A DNA stretch of 64,000 nucleotides, from assembly GCA_007922195.1 (NCBI GenBank), contig ML682088.1, forward strand, positions 2,529,567-2,593,566, given 5' to 3'. Source of the DNA: Podocnemis expansa (lineage: Eukaryota; Chordata; Testudines; Podocnemididae). The position numbers were made by a program, and so were the translations under genes. The notes below the pieces were generated by a model. That model was not told the origin of the DNA. It saw only the letters and a program-made list of their open reading frames with translations, and ran no database searches. Positions within the stretch are counted from its first letter, which is position 1, and each line of letters opens with the position of its first letter. This document shows positions 35,390 through 46,900 of the stretch, one piece after another.

Positions 35390-35728
35390 AGGCTATGTTT
35401 ATACTGATTGCGGCAATTTCGCTGCCATCAGTTCGCACTTGGAGCAGATCGCAGCAAGTATGAACTTGCTGCGCTGCTCCCGGAAGTCGATCCCTGAAGT
35501 CCTGGAGGTCAGAGGACGTAGGGGGAAGCTGAGCTCAGAGGACTTGTGGTTGACTTTTCCCTGATGTGTACTGGTGGCTTAGAAAGTTGCTGCCAGTTAT
35601 GCAAGGAATTTTTACGTTCCTTGCATAACCAGCGGTCAACTGCCACCAAAAAGCCCCCAAATATAGACTAGGGCTGAGAGCATGACTGCTTCGATCTGCT
35701 TGCAGCACACATGAAATCGAGTCAAAGC
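35390..35728. mobile_element. MITE with GCAGCAAGT/CGCAATT interior
   Basis: GGCTATGTTTATACTG at the left and a GATTTCATGTGTGC-type reversed right arm. Internal hairpin AATTTTTACGTTCCTTGCATAA region near 35605-35628. Right edge near AAAGCC at 35728. Edges approximate. Confidence 0.5.
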
Positions 35729-35729
35729 C

Positions 35730-36435
35730 TAAAGAGAAGGGGGGAAAAAATAAATGAAAAGAGTGAGGGAAAAGGAGAACCTTGATCAGTGACTGAGTGA
35801 CTCATGCCAGGGACACTGGAATTTTATATGTTGCTGATAAAGAGGACTGTAGTTGATAAGCTGATTGTTGCTTATAACAGAACTAGGAGTGATTTCTGGG
35901 TGAATTCTTGACTCTCCAAAAGGCTGTAGGAGAAGTGTCCCTCACAAAGCAACTAACTACCAATAAAAGGAGTCCTTAAAACATATTGCTTTCCTTATCT
36001 CAGAATAGTTAAAACAGTACTTGTAGAGAGAATGCATCAGGAAATCAGTCTTGCCCCTGGTGTGACTGGAATTGGGATGAATCATCCCAATGAGTTCGTG
36101 ACAAATGTGGACATCTGAGCGTGTATGCATGTGTATGTGTGCATACGAGAGATTAGGACTTGTATGTTGCCACACTCCTACCTTCCCCATTGTTATGCCA
36201 CTGACCATACCTTCTCTTCATCTCTCGGACCTCTCACATGCTTTCCTCTTCATCATCAGGATAGAAGTGTTCCCTGTACAGTTCAAAAACATTTCAAATG
36301 TTGAAATTGCAACAAAACAATGGTGATGAAAAGGACTGGGTGATGATTGTTAACTTGTACTTAGTTTGAGGTCCACTATGTGATGCAGTTGCTCAAGAAG
36401 GTAAAATATTCTTCTGGGAGTCTGGCATGTAAAAT
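35730..36435. other. No gene seen
   Basis: Nothing recognisable. Confidence 0.4.
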
Positions 36436-36439
36436 GATG

Positions 36440-36890
36440 GGCAGTAATTGCACTGCTGTACTTGACAGTGGTGAGAACTCAAGTCGAGTACTGTATTCAG
36501 TTCTCGTCCCATGTTTTGAAAAAAGAATATAGATGAATTGGGAAGAGTTCAGAGGACAGCAACAAAAATACTAAATGTTTTAGAAAGCCTGATCTCCAAA
36601 GAAATGTTTTTTTAAAAAAATACAAGTATGTTTGATCTGGAGAAAAAAAGACTGGCTTGATAACAGCCCTTAATATATTTGAAGACTGTTACAAAGGGAG
36701 TGGTGATCAGTGACTCTCCACGTCCACTGAAGGTAGCACAAGAAATTGTTAGCTTAATCTAAAGCAAGGGAGATTAAAATTAGATATTGGGGCAAACTCT
36801 CTGACTATAAGAATAGGTAAGCACTGGAACAGGCTTCCAAGGTTGTGATGCTGGCACCAAGTTAGATGGATGTAATAACAACAGCCTTAA
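36440..36890 (+). mobile_element. CR1/L3-like LINE fragment
   Basis: GAGTACTGTATTCAGTTCTC (EYCIQF), AGAGTTCAGAGGACAGCAAC (RVQRTAT) and CTGGAACAGGCTTCCAAGG (WNRLPR) follow the RT C-terminal order. Old. Confidence 0.6.
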
Positions 36891-37059
36891 ATATACAAAG
36901 CCAAAGTCTGCCTTCTCCCATCCAATGTAGTGCTAATGTATACATTTCATTATCTGAGTCAACTCAAACAATCCTCAGTCAGCTATTCCACAGTGCCCCT
37001 GTCCTCAGAGCAGTAGCCTCTCCAGTCCATTCTCTACTCTGAACTCCATGGCCTGGGAG

Positions 37060-37340
37060 TTACAGCCCTGGTGTATGCTGTGGGGGGATTTCAGCAGCAG
37101 TTGAAGGGAGATACACAGGTTACTTAAAATAACTTTTGAATATTCCTTTGCCTGTCTAATACCTAATTACTGTGGTGTCTTTGTTATTCTGAGTTGATGG
37201 GAAATGGCCAACTAGAGTTGAGGCCTGAGTTACTCTGTTGACTTACTCATTGACATGAGCAGGTCTTCACAGACCTGCCAGTTGTTTGGGAAGATCAATC
37301 TGGTGTTGGCAAATTTGCTGCCATCAGTGAAGACTAGCCC
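37060..37340. mobile_element. Foldback MITE with AGGTCTTCACAGACCT core
   Basis: The core is a perfect 16-bp palindrome. The end GGCAAATTTGCTGCCATCAG is shared with relatives at 26245 and 50026. Confidence 0.6.
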
Positions 37341-37499
37341 ACAGATACCACAGTTCCCTTCCTCCCCTTTACAAAACCCAGCATATTTTTTTGAAGTAGT
37401 CTCCTTGGTTGTCTAACTTGGCAAGGACATCCACTAACCCATACTTGCAATATCCAACTATGCCAGTTCAGCACAGAGAGCAATCCCTACAAACTCTCC

Positions 37500-37682
37500 T
37501 GCTGTGAGCAAGGCAAAAGTCTGGGATCCCCTCATTTGATCAGTCATCACAGGAAGTTTTTAAGAACATGTTAGACAAACTCCTACCAGGGATGATCCAG
37601 GCATATTTGATCCTGCCTCAGTGCATTACATGGCCTCTCTAGATCCTTTCCAGCACAAAATTTCCATAATTCTATGAAAATT
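37500..37682 (+). mobile_element. CR1-like LINE 3' end
   Basis: GGAAGTTTTTAAGAACATGTT (EVFKNML), then GCCTCTCTAGATCCTTTCC and AATTCTATGA, the CR1 3' terminus. It ends about 200 bp before ELOVL8 exon 1. Confidence 0.65.
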
Positions 37683-37849
37683 TGTTAAATTTCAACAACA
37701 TTTTTTTACTGTAGATTCTTTCTTCAGCCTTTTCTTTTTGACCAGCTCAAGTCCTAAGTTGATGTCTGAGTCACCAGAGTCTATGCATTCCAGGACTCAG
37801 TGCCTGGAGTGGCGTACATGGGGTTAGGTGATCACAGAGGCAAGATTAA

Positions 37850-37872
37850 ATCTCATTTTGCTTTCCATTCAG
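37850..37872 (+). promoter_or_regulatory. ELOVL8: Probable splice acceptor of a 5' UTR intron of ELOVL8
   Basis: A pyrimidine-rich run with TTTTGC and TTTCCATTC leads to an AG nine bases before the start codon. It reads like a real acceptor and implies an upstream non-coding exon. That exon and the promoter cannot be located by eye. Confidence 0.5.
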
Positions 37873-37881
37873 AGATCTGGG

Positions 37882-37939
37882 ATGGCTTCAATTTGGGAGA
37901 AAATGCAAGAGTTCTACAACTGGGCCATTGAAAATGGAG
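37882..37939 (+). CDS. ELOVL8: ELOVL8 coding exon 1 (start codon)
   Basis: Encodes residues 1-19 ([19 protein letters not shown]) plus the first base of codon 20, then donor GGTAGG at 37940. The ATG has G at -3 and G at +4, a strong start context. An in-frame ATG lies upstream at 37828, but a pyrimidine-rich acceptor ending in AG at 37871-37872 separates it from this exon. I infer that the exon really starts at 37873 with a nine-base 5' UTR and that the rest of the 5' UTR is on one or more upstream exons. The peptide matches the short helical N-terminus expected before the first membrane segment. Confidence 0.85.
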
Positions 37940-40900
37940 GTAGGTGGAGAAACTGCCTTCCATGGGAATTGCCCAAGGTTATCATTAGGTGTCACCATGG
38001 AAAATACAAATCATTTGTGAGAATTGTCTCCCTGTTAAGTTCCCTTCCTTTCCTTGGACCAAAGATAAAATCGCACTTTTCCCAACCAAGATCTTAATCT
38101 CCTTTAGAGACCTGAACTTGTAGAAACTCCTGCTTGTGGGATGGGGGAGGGAGGTGGGAGATTTGAGTGTCTTAGCTCTTGCAAAGGGAACTCTTTAACC
38201 TCATCCACATTTGTACGATAAGTTCCAGAAGGGTAGCTGTGTTAGTCTAGTTCAGCGAAGATAGTAAAATAGAGCTCTGTGAGCATGTTTGTTGGGATAA
38301 CTCATGAAGTAGTGGCCTTCCGGTTGTGCTTTTTTGGGGCATGATCACCTAGGCACATGCACATAGTTCAGGGAAAATTTTAATTTGTCATGAAAAACAT
38401 TTTTTTGTATCAAAAAGTATAGGTTACAAATGTGCCCTAGATAAATTGCAATGTTATACTGCATATTTAGTGGTTCTATGTATATGTTTGCTGCCAGTGA
38501 GAATATCTGTCTTGTATTGTAATACTGGTACAGTGGGGACCCGTTAACGCATGGGCGTTGGGGGTCAAGCCCTGGTGACTGCGTGTTAAGTGGACCGCAT
38601 GTAAATGGGACCAATGTTCTCCCTAAGCTCTGCGCATGCGCGCGCAACAAAAAGCGTTTGCCTGCACACAAATCAGTGCAGAGCCAGCAGCCAGGGACCC
38701 TAGCCAGCCTGAAGACACAGTCTTTGGTCTGGCAGGGAGCAGCAGGGATCCGGATGTGTCCCCAGCTGCTTCTGGATGAGCTGGGAAGCTTCCGCTGTGG
38801 GGGCCATCCGGATCTGCTCCCACCACCCCCCTCCTGCGGCTTGCCAGTGTGGCGGAAGCTCCTCCGCTTGTCCCGTGGCAGCTGGGGATGGATCCAGATT
38901 CCCCCAGCCTGCTGGCGATGGCGCAAAGCTTCTGCCACCACTGGCAAGCTGCAGGGATCCGGATCCGTCCCCATCTGCTGCCAGACAAGCGGAGGAGCTT
39001 CCGCCGCACCAGCAAGCCGTGGGGGGTGGAGGGAGCGGATCTGGATGGCCCCCGCGGCAGAAGCTTCCCAGCTCGTCCAGAAGCAGCTGGGGACATATCC
39101 AGATCCCCACTGCTCCCTGCCAGCCCAAAGACTGTGTCCAAGGCTCATGAAAAGAAAAAGGCAGCACTACTAAGGTTCGCTCCACGTGTTTCCTGCCCCG
39201 GCCAACTTCCACTTGTAGGCAGCACATGTTACTGAGTCCTGTGCGTTAACTTGCTGGCTTTGGGGGACATGACCAGGGCATGCGTTAACCGGATCCGCGC
39301 GCTAACCGGTCGCTTGTTAACGGGTCCCCATTGTATATGCCTCTTATGCTAAACAAGCTGGATTTTTTGACATAGCAGTAAATGTGACTTGCATTTGTTA
39401 ATTAATCATGCATTTTTAGAGTAATATTGTATCCCAATAGCATGTTGTGTTACATTACCTCATGAAGTAGTGGCTATCCAGTTATATTGTTTTAGGGCAT
39501 TGCAGTGAGAGGGATTGGTGCATACAGTCAACCTAAGTTAGTCTTTAAGTGCCATAGGACACTTTGTTTGCCTGTTTTACAGAACTAGACTAACACGGCT
39601 GCCCCTGTGGATCTAAGTTAGAAGGTACTTCAGGGATGTGTGAAAACTGCATGTAGGCTCACACTGAATGAGATTCCTTTCTTTCAATTTTCTGGTAAAA
39701 TTAAGTTAAAAATTTTTAAGTTAAAAAATCTTAAGAACAAGGGAAATCTTAAGAAAAACCACCACACATTTGTAGTTGTCCAACTGCACTTAGGGGAGTG
39801 GCATAGTCTGCAGATTAGAATTAAGGTGTATTGACATTTCCATGGTTGCTGGCCCAGTACTGGGAAGGCAAGAGAAGGTTCAAATCTGACTTCAGGGCCG
39901 TTGACTGGCATAGCTGAGAAGGGGGCTCTGGAATAAAAGAGAAGAATCTGCAGGCCAGTGGAGAGGTACGTTTGCAGAGCTGGGTGGGTCCCAGAACTAG
40001 AATAGCAGGAGGATTTTTGGGTCAGGATTTAGTACTGGGAGATTGTGGAACCAAGAAGTTGGATGTTAGGCGAGTTTCTGAGTCAGAGTCCATGACAGGG
40101 GTAGCAGGGAATCCTGCAACTGGATATCTGTGTAAATAGGAGACCTTAAGGACTGGGATTGAGAAGGTCAGTGCTGCCAGGCATTGCCAGTGGTGTGTGA
40201 GGAATGCATGAATGGGGAAAAAAGGGAGTGATGAAACAAAGTGGCTGTGTTGTGTGGATCTCCAGCACCAGCATAACAGGAAAGGGCAGAACTGTATGTG
40301 TGCAGAGCCCAGGTCTGGAATAGCAGGAGGATTGTGGGACAAGACTAAAAGGGATTGGCTGAGCTGTATGTGGAGTCCAGGACTGGAAATACAAGGGGGC
40401 TACAGGCCAGGAATGAGGGGCATTGGCAGAGCTGAGTTTGGAACTCAAGGATGGGTAAGATAAGAGGATGCTGAGGCACACTGAGAGAGTCATGTGGTTG
40501 GCCAGCTCTGGAATAATAGGAGAATCTGTGAATGAAGACTGAGATACATTTGTAGACCTGGGTATGGGTTCTATAGCAGCTATATCATAGAGTACTATGT
40601 GTCAGATATAAGGCTGTGCTTTTGAGGATGTCAGTGCTGTAATCCTCTGTGCTATCTCCTCATGGCTAAGAAGTGCACTTTTACCAAAATGCTGAGCTTT
40701 GAATAGGATTTTGAGGTGTAAGAGGAACAAAAAATGGCATGGAGTTATCTGGGAGATAAGAGAAATATGGTAGGCCCAGAGATGGAGGGGATGAATTAAA
40801 CTCCAGGACAGGACCACTTTATTTGATCTAAAGTCTGTTTCCCTCTCAATGTCCGCAAGTCATCCCTGTTCTTTGCTTTTTTGCAATGTGTTTTGCTTGC

Positions 40901-43900
40901 AGACCCAAGGACAGAGTCCTGGTTCCTGGTTTATTCCCCATTTCCAGTCACATTGCTCTTCACCCTTTACCTCTTTATTGTGGCAGTGGGGCCACACCTC
41001 ATGCGAAAATGGGAGCCACTGAGACTAAAGGGTTTGTTAACTGCCTATAATCTGGCCCTGGTGGCTCTTTCAGCCTATATCTTCTATGAGGTAAGGAGAA
41101 GGGATCAGCTTCTTTTGGCTGAACTTTAGGGTGGGAGTGTTTTGAAGCAGGATCCCCTTAAAATCTTTATCTGATGAACCACTGCAGATTAAACAAGGGG
41201 ATGACAAATGACTAGGGCACATTTTCATTCCTCCACTAGGAGGCATATTCTATTTTGCGGTGAAGCATCCATGGCAGATGTTCTTAAATGGGGTGGAGGG
41301 AGGGCATGTAATGTATACAGCAGAGGGGGGTGGGCATGAAATGCTTTAGGGGTAAAAAAGAGCACATTCAGAGCTGGGAGGTGGAGAATGGCAGCTGCTG
41401 GCTGGGCACCCAGCTCTGAAGGAAATGCTGCCATCTGCAGCTCAAAAGTACAGTAGTATGGTATTGTTTTCAGATCTGGGCAGCCGGATAACTTCTGGCT
41501 GGGTGCTTGGGGCTGGTGGTGTAAACAACTACAGACAAAAAGAAGAGGGTGCAATCAAATAAATTTGAGAATCCCTGCTCTGTGAGCATGTCTACACTGC
41601 TGTTAGACTATCTGTGGCCACTGGCTCAGGCCAAGGGGCTCATCCTATGGGACTGTTTAATTGCAGTGCAGATGTTGAAAGTTTGGCTGTAATCTGGGCT
41701 TTGGGACCTTCCCACTGCAGAGGATCCTAGACCCTAAGCTGCATCTACAGTCTCAGTGTCTGCACTATAATTGAACATCCCCTTAGTCTGACCCTAATGA
41801 GCCAAAAGTCAGCTGGCACAGGGCAACTGCAGAATTTTAACAGCAGTGTAGACATACCATATGGCAAACAGTTTTCCGCATGTGAAAGGTCACTGAATGA
41901 CAAGCCTGGAGAATGAAATCTGCTTTGTAGCTATGAGAACATATGTGTTCCTTTGTCTTCTGCATTGTAATTCAGTCCTGACCAAGTCCATTTCTGAGGG
42001 TGTGAGAGGAATTTCATTTTCCAGACTTTTGCAATTATGTTTGCTGGGACTCCCACAGGGGTGCAAATTAATACCACTGGCAATGGAAAGGATGTTTGTT
42101 TTTTGTTGTTCTGGGGGTTTGTTTTTATTACTTTTTGCTTAGGGTGAGTACCTTACCATTAGGAACTGAATTGAGATCTGCCAACTGTTTACATGTGAGC
42201 CACTGGTAACCATCGAATCATTAGAGATGAGTACATTGAAATGAGTGATCTAACTAATAAACTTGGCTTTTTACACTCTTTTCAAAGAGTTCATAAAATT
42301 CTCACTCTTACTAAAAAAATTGCAAATTTCTTTAGCAAACATTTGTGGTCTTGAAGATTGAAGTGAATATTCACATCTCATGCTTGTTTGGCCATTTAAA
42401 GGGGTCACATGATATAGTTTCAGCTCCCTGATTGAATGACTAATGCAACTTAAAGTGAAATTTACAATCCAATAAGTAATTCAAATTTCCTTTCCAAGAA
42501 TTCTAAAGCTTATAATTTGTTCTTGATTCTAATAGGCTATGTCTACACTGAACATTTCAATTCGAATTACTGAATTCGAATTGACTAATTCAAATCTAAT
42601 TCGAATTCAGTCAATTCGAATTGACATGGTCACACTAGAAAATCCAATTCGAATTGGCACGTCCCCATGAACAGGACTTGCTAGTTCGAATTCAGGAGGG
42701 GCACTATTGTATAGGGAAAAATCAAGCTGTGCCTAATTCAAACTAACAGTGAATTTGAATTTACATGGCCACATTATGTCAAATTGAATTACTCACTTCG
42801 AATTGACCCTGACTTCAATGGAAAAGCAGGTTTGACCAATTTGAACTCTGCTTTCCTCAGTTCAAACTGAGGAGTGCCTCAGTTTGAATTGAGGAAAGCG
42901 GACATGTCCATGCACTTATTTGAATTCGAATTGATGACAATCAATTCGAATTCACATGTAAGTGTAGACATAGCCATAGAGCTTGGGTAGTCAGATATCT
43001 GCAGTAAAGGGTGTGACAGGCTGCTCCCTAGATCCAGTCCAGTGTGCTGCTGTGACCTCCCCATTCCCACTCTGGAACTCCAATTTGCCCTGCTTTGCCA
43101 AGTGACCACTCACTCCTGAGCTAGTCCACTCTGGCCTCTGGCATGTAATCAGTCCAAAACAGTGGTTGTATGCCCTCTGGCTACTCAAGGGATGGACCCT
43201 TAGCAAGCACCCCCTGGCCGTAGATGCCATCTTGGGAGCCACCGTCTACAGAGATTGGGGTCCCACTCCCAACCACTGCCAGGAGGATGAAAATATTTGG
43301 TGATCTGTGAAATGATGAACCACCAAAATAAACAAACAAATCAACTAAATAACCAACCAACCAAACTCAAGTCCATTCATTTAACAAAGAAATGGATTGT
43401 GCCCAGCTTTCTTCACTAACACCCTCTAAAGACCGCACAGCTTTAGATAAAACAACTACAAGTTTATTGATCAGATTATAATTCTAAGTGAAAATATGGC
43501 CAATCATGGCAGAATCACAATAAAAATGGGTCAGGAGTGACCACAAGGAGATAAAAGGTAAAACATGCATACTAACCTAAGATCTCTACTTAAAAGCAGG
43601 GGCTTGGACTAGATGACCTCATGAGGTCCCTTACAATAAGCTCCAACCATGTGGGACTGGTTACCTAGCATTTGCGTGTAAATCTGCTTGAGACCAAGGC
43701 AATATGAACGATGTGACAGATGCAAAGCACAGAATGGTTTTCTCATACTGAGATTTTTTTAATATTTCAGTTCCTGGTAACTTCAGTTCTGGCAAATTAC
43801 AGCTACCTGTGTCAGCCAGTGGATTACACCCGAAGCGAGTTAGGAATGCGGGTACAGTTTCATACAGATCTTGTCTTGTGTCCCTCTCTTTTGTCAGAGA

Positions 43901-46900
43901 TAGATGGGTTGTTTTGCTGGAGGACTGGTACCAGACTACTCCAGCTAGATCTACATGTCCTAAGAAAGGCTTTGATCCTGTTCTCTTACTTTCAAATCCA
44001 TTTAATTAAATGATCCACTTCAGCAAGGAAGCTCTATAAATCATGGCACATGAATAAGTCTTTATTTCCTCCCTGTTATTCATAAAGGGCTATGGATTCT
44101 ATAATTCTCATTTTTTGATAATTCTGTAGTTTTGCTATTTTCCTATTTTTCTCCAAATACAGTCAGGTTTTGAATGCATACAGGTGCAGCATGTGCCCAT
44201 CCCCCATCCTAATAAGTGCACTGCCAGGAGGATGAAAATATTTGGTGATCTGTGAAATGATGAACCACCAAAATAAACAAACAAATCAACTAAATAACCA
44301 ACCAACCAAAATAAATAACTTGCCCTGAATTTACTCTGTCCAGAGAGGTAGCTGTCTGCATAGAGCAAAAACTACAAGAGTCCTGTGGCACCTTAAAGAC
44401 TAACAAATTTCTTCAGGCACAAGCTTTCATGGGCTTCAACCCACTTCATCAGCTGCGTGAAGTGGAAACTACAGTTAAGAGGCATATATACACATGTGAG
44501 GAGGGCAAGTGTTAACAAAGTCGATTCAATTAGGGCAGATGGGGCCCATTCATGCCAGTAGATTAGAAGGTGAGAATGTGTGAACAGGGACAATTACTTT
44601 TTGTAATGTGTAACCATTCCAAGTTCCTATTCAGACCCAATCTGATGGCATCAGGTTTGCAAATCAGCTCAGCTCTGCAGTTTCATGCCAAAGTCTGTTT
44701 CTGAAGTTTTTTTTTGTTGATGTATGGCAATTTTCAAGTCTCTTACTGAGTGTTTAGGGAGACTGAAGTATTCTCCTACTGGTTAATGGATGTTGCCATA
44801 TTTTACGTTCAGTTTGTGTCCATTTATTCTTTTGTGTAAGGACAGTCCGGTTTGTCCAATGTACATGGCAGGGGGCATTGATGGCACATGATATCATATA
44901 ACCACATTAGTGGATATGCAAATGAATGAGCTCCTGATGGTGTGGCTGGGACCAGTGATGGTATCACTGGAGTCAATGTGTGTGCAGAGTTGGCAATGGG
45001 GTTTGTTGCAGGGATAGTTTCCTGGATTAGTGTTCTTACTGTATGGTGTTCAGTTGCTGGTGAGTATTTGCTTCAAGTGGGGGGGGGAGCTGTCTGTAAG
45101 CAAGGATTGGCCTGCCTCCCAAGGCTTGAGAGATTGTGGGATCATCTTCTTGGATAGGTTGTAGATCCTTGATGATGTGTTGGAGGGACTTTAGCTGGGG
45201 GCTGGAGATGATGGTCAGTGGTGTTCTGTTCTTTTCCTTGTTGAGTCTGTCCTGTAGTAGGTGGCCCCTGGGTACCCACCTGGATCTGTCCATCTGTGTT
45301 TTCACTTCCCCAGGTGGTACTGTAGTTTTAGAAATGTTTGGTAGAGATCCTGTAGGCATTTGTCTCTGTCTGAGAGATCAGAGCAGATCCAGTTGTACCT
45401 TAAGGCTTGGCTGTTGACAGTGGATTATGTAATGTGTTCTGGGTTGAAACTGGAGGCATGTAGGTATGTATTGCAATCAGTTGGTTTTTGGTATAGGCTG
45501 GTGTTAAGGTGTCCATCCTTTATTTGTAGTGTAGTGTCCGGAAAGTGGTTTTCTTGTGTGGACTGGTCCAGGCTGAGGTTGATGGTGGAGTTGAAATTGT
45601 TGAAATCCTGATGGAATTCTTCCAGGGATTCTTTCTCATGAGCACATATGATGAAAATGTCATCAACGTAATGTAGGTAAAGGAGAGGCCTTTGGGGACA
45701 AGATGTGAGGAAGCAATGTTCTAGGCTGGCCATAAAGATGTTGGCATACTCTGGGGCCATGTGGGTACCCATAGTTGTGCCAGTGACTGAAGGTATAAAT
45801 TATCTCCAAATCTGAAGTAGTTGTGGGTCACAGCAAAGTCACAGAAGTTGATTTACCAGGTGTGCCATGTCATCATCCAGGAGACTGTCCCTGATGGCAT
45901 GTTGTTCATCTTCGTGAGGAATGTTGGTGTAGAAGGCTTCTACATCCATAGTGACTAGGATGGTGTTTTCTGGGAGATCACCAATAGATTGTAGTTTCTT
46001 CAGGAAGTCGGTGGTATCATGAAGATAGCTGGGAGCTCTGGTGGCATAGGGCCTGAGGAGAGAGTCCAGATAGCCTGACAATGCTGCTGGAAGAGGGCCA
46101 ATGCCCGAGATGATAGGGCATCCATGATGTTCTGTCTGAACTTAGCCATATGAAATGGATACCACTGACTTCCTGAAATGTCAAAAACAGACTGCAGCAT
46201 GAAACGGCAGAGCTGGAACTGATTTGTAAACTTGACACAATCAGACTGGGTCTGAATAGGAACTTGGAATGGTTAGCGCATTACAAAAAGTAATTGTCCC
46301 ATTCACCAGGGCTGGCTCTAGCCATGAGCCAATGAGGCCCTGGCTCAGGGTGCTGCAGCTTAGGGGCGCTGCAGTGCTACAGCAGGGGTGGAGTGGGCCA
46401 GCCCATTGGGCAGACTCCACTCTCTCGCCCCGTCTCTGGGCTGGCCCTCCCCACCCCTAAGGCAGAATAGCTGGCCCAAGGGAGGGGTGGGAGAGTGGAG
46501 TCAGCCCCATGGGCTTGTCTACTCTGCCCCTGAGCTGGCTATTCCACCCTAGGAATGGGGAGGGCCAGCCCAGAGGCAGGGTGAGAGAGTGGAGCCCACC
46601 CTATGGGCTAGCCTGCTCCACACCTGGGCTGGCTGTTCCCTGCCCTGGGGCAGGGCGAGCTAGCCCAGAGCAAAGGCTGGGTTCTGCCCCTCCCTGGGGG
46701 GGGGTGCAAAAGCAAAAGCCAGCTTGGGGCACCAGAGCCCCTTGAGCCAGCTCTGGCATCCACATGTTCTCACCTTCTAATCTGCTGTTGTGAACGGGCC
46801 CCAACTGCCCTAACTGAATTGACTTTGCTAACACTTGCCCTCCTGCATCCTGGGATGTGTATATATACCTCTCAACTGTAGTTTACACTTCATTCATCTG

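Noticed and set aside
37828..37881. In-frame upstream ATG that would add 18 residues to ELOVL8
   Set aside because: A good splice acceptor lies between it and the downstream ATG, and the added residues do not resemble any ELOVL N-terminus.
38345..39235. Open frames of 172-267 codons on both strands in the GC-rich part of intron 1
   Set aside because: They mirror each other because the sequence is a palindrome. No family similarity, no splice context.
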